This document shows, piece by piece, positions 63,618 to 64,000 of a stretch of DNA of 64,000 nucleotides. The notes under the pieces are model-generated. The model saw only the letters and a program-made list of their open reading frames with translations, was not told where the DNA came from and ran no database searches. The translations under genes were made by a program, and so were the position numbers. The DNA is from Planctomycetaceae bacterium (GTDB lineage Bacteria; Planctomycetota; Planctomycetia; Pirellulales; Pirellulaceae). The stretch lies in NCBI GenBank assembly GCA_020638975.1, contig JACKHN010000016.1, forward strand, positions 82,647-146,646, written 5' to 3'. Numbering within the stretch: position 1 is the stretch's first letter; every line of letters starts with the position of its first letter.

Positions 63618-64000
63618 ATGATTGATATTAAGCTGCCGAACCTCGGCGATGGCATCGAGTCGGGCGACGTACTTGAGGTCTTGGTTAAAGAGGGTGATGT
63701 GATCACCAAGGATCAAGGCATCGTTGAGCTCGAGACCGACAAAGCCACTGTCGAAGTGCCAAGCACGCATGCCGGAACGGTCAAGAAGGTTCATGTCAGC
63801 TCCGGCGATACGATCAAGATCGGTGCCACGATGATCAGCATCGAGGCCTCTGCAGGAGCTGCTACTGCGCCAAAGCCTGCCGCACCGGCACCCGCTGCTC
63901 CTGCACCCGCTCCTGCGAAACAACCAGTCGAGCAGCAGGCACCGCCGACAACTCCTGCGCCTGTTGCGAAGCAATCCGCGCCTGCTCCCCAGCAGGCGAT
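63618..64000 (+). CDS. aceF: Pyruvate dehydrogenase E2 (dihydrolipoamide acetyltransferase), 3' end outside window
   Basis: An open frame from ATG 63618 runs to the window end. The first 80 residues are a lipoyl domain: MIDIKLPNLGDGIESGDVLE with the lipoylated Lys42 in VELETDKATVEV. It is followed by a flexible Ala/Pro-rich linker (APKPAAPAPAAPAPAPAKQP), as in E2 proteins. The start is 12 bp after the aceE stop, so the two are one operon. The peripheral-subunit-binding and acetyltransferase domains should lie beyond the window. Confidence 0.95.
   Translation, partial: MIDIKLPNLGDGIESGDVLEVLVKEGDVITKDQGIVELETDKATVEVPSTHAGTVKKVHVSSGDTIKIGATMISIEASAGAATAPKPAAPAPAAPAPAPAKQPVEQQAPPTTPAPVAKQSAPAPQQA

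Overview
The window looks like a chromosomal segment of a planctomycete, most likely of the Pirellulales group. The evidence is the 5'-truncated PVC-type membrane-bound dehydrogenase/cytochrome c protein, a formylglycine sulfatase, several Tat-exported oxidoreductases and TIM-barrel proteins, a sialate-esterase-type SGNH protein, a PQQ-like propeller protein, DUF11 proteins, lipid A genes (an outer membrane) and many dispersed hairpin repeats between genes. Base composition is moderately GC-rich. I see no rRNA, tRNA, CRISPR array, phage module or intact insertion sequence.

Layout. 1-2427: C-terminal part of the heme-binding dehydrogenase. 2428-4060: degenerate region, mostly a 1.38-kb segment that splits a dispersed repeat. 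4061-8012: a small secreted protein, then DNA topoisomerase VI subunits A and B on the minus strand. 8308-9156: two small secreted proteins. 9270-13278: scpA (minus), a pentapeptide-repeat protein, ilvN-ilvC and two small proteins. 13305-23672: a divergent catabolic cluster around a LysR regulator. Its minus arm carries an IDH/IPMDH-type dehydrogenase, a secreted DUF5060 glycosidase-like protein, an MFS organic-acid permease, and a dehydrogenase fused to a metal-dependent cyclase/hydrolase. Its plus arm carries a pyruvate-decarboxylase-type ThDP enzyme and an enolase-superfamily enzyme. This is the best candidate here for an uncharacterised pathway, probably for sugar acids or uronates.

23683-33422: a small membrane protein, a thioredoxin-like protein, a ceramidase-like protein, a DUF11 protein, lpxD-lpxI, and a TIM-barrel isomerase translationally coupled to a cytosine-C5 methyltransferase homologue that has lost its catalytic cysteine. 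33563-49877: accessory metabolism, with an epimerase, an MFS carrier with a large central insert, a 912-residue TPR-type protein, two SDRs, an esterase, a PQQ-type propeller, an acyltransferase, a sulfatase, a Gfo/Idh/MocA protein and an exported isoaspartyl-methyltransferase-like protein. 49919-55723: two large secreted proteins, a VWA/STN/Gly-rich protein and a hyperacidic one. 56152-end: an SLC13/TrkA-C permease, rpsD, then lpd-aceE-aceF of the pyruvate dehydrogenase complex, with aceF cut by the window end.

Where a Shine-Dalgarno sequence, signal peptide or family N-terminus pointed to an internal start, I moved the start and said why. Functions rest on motifs read by eye; no database search was run.
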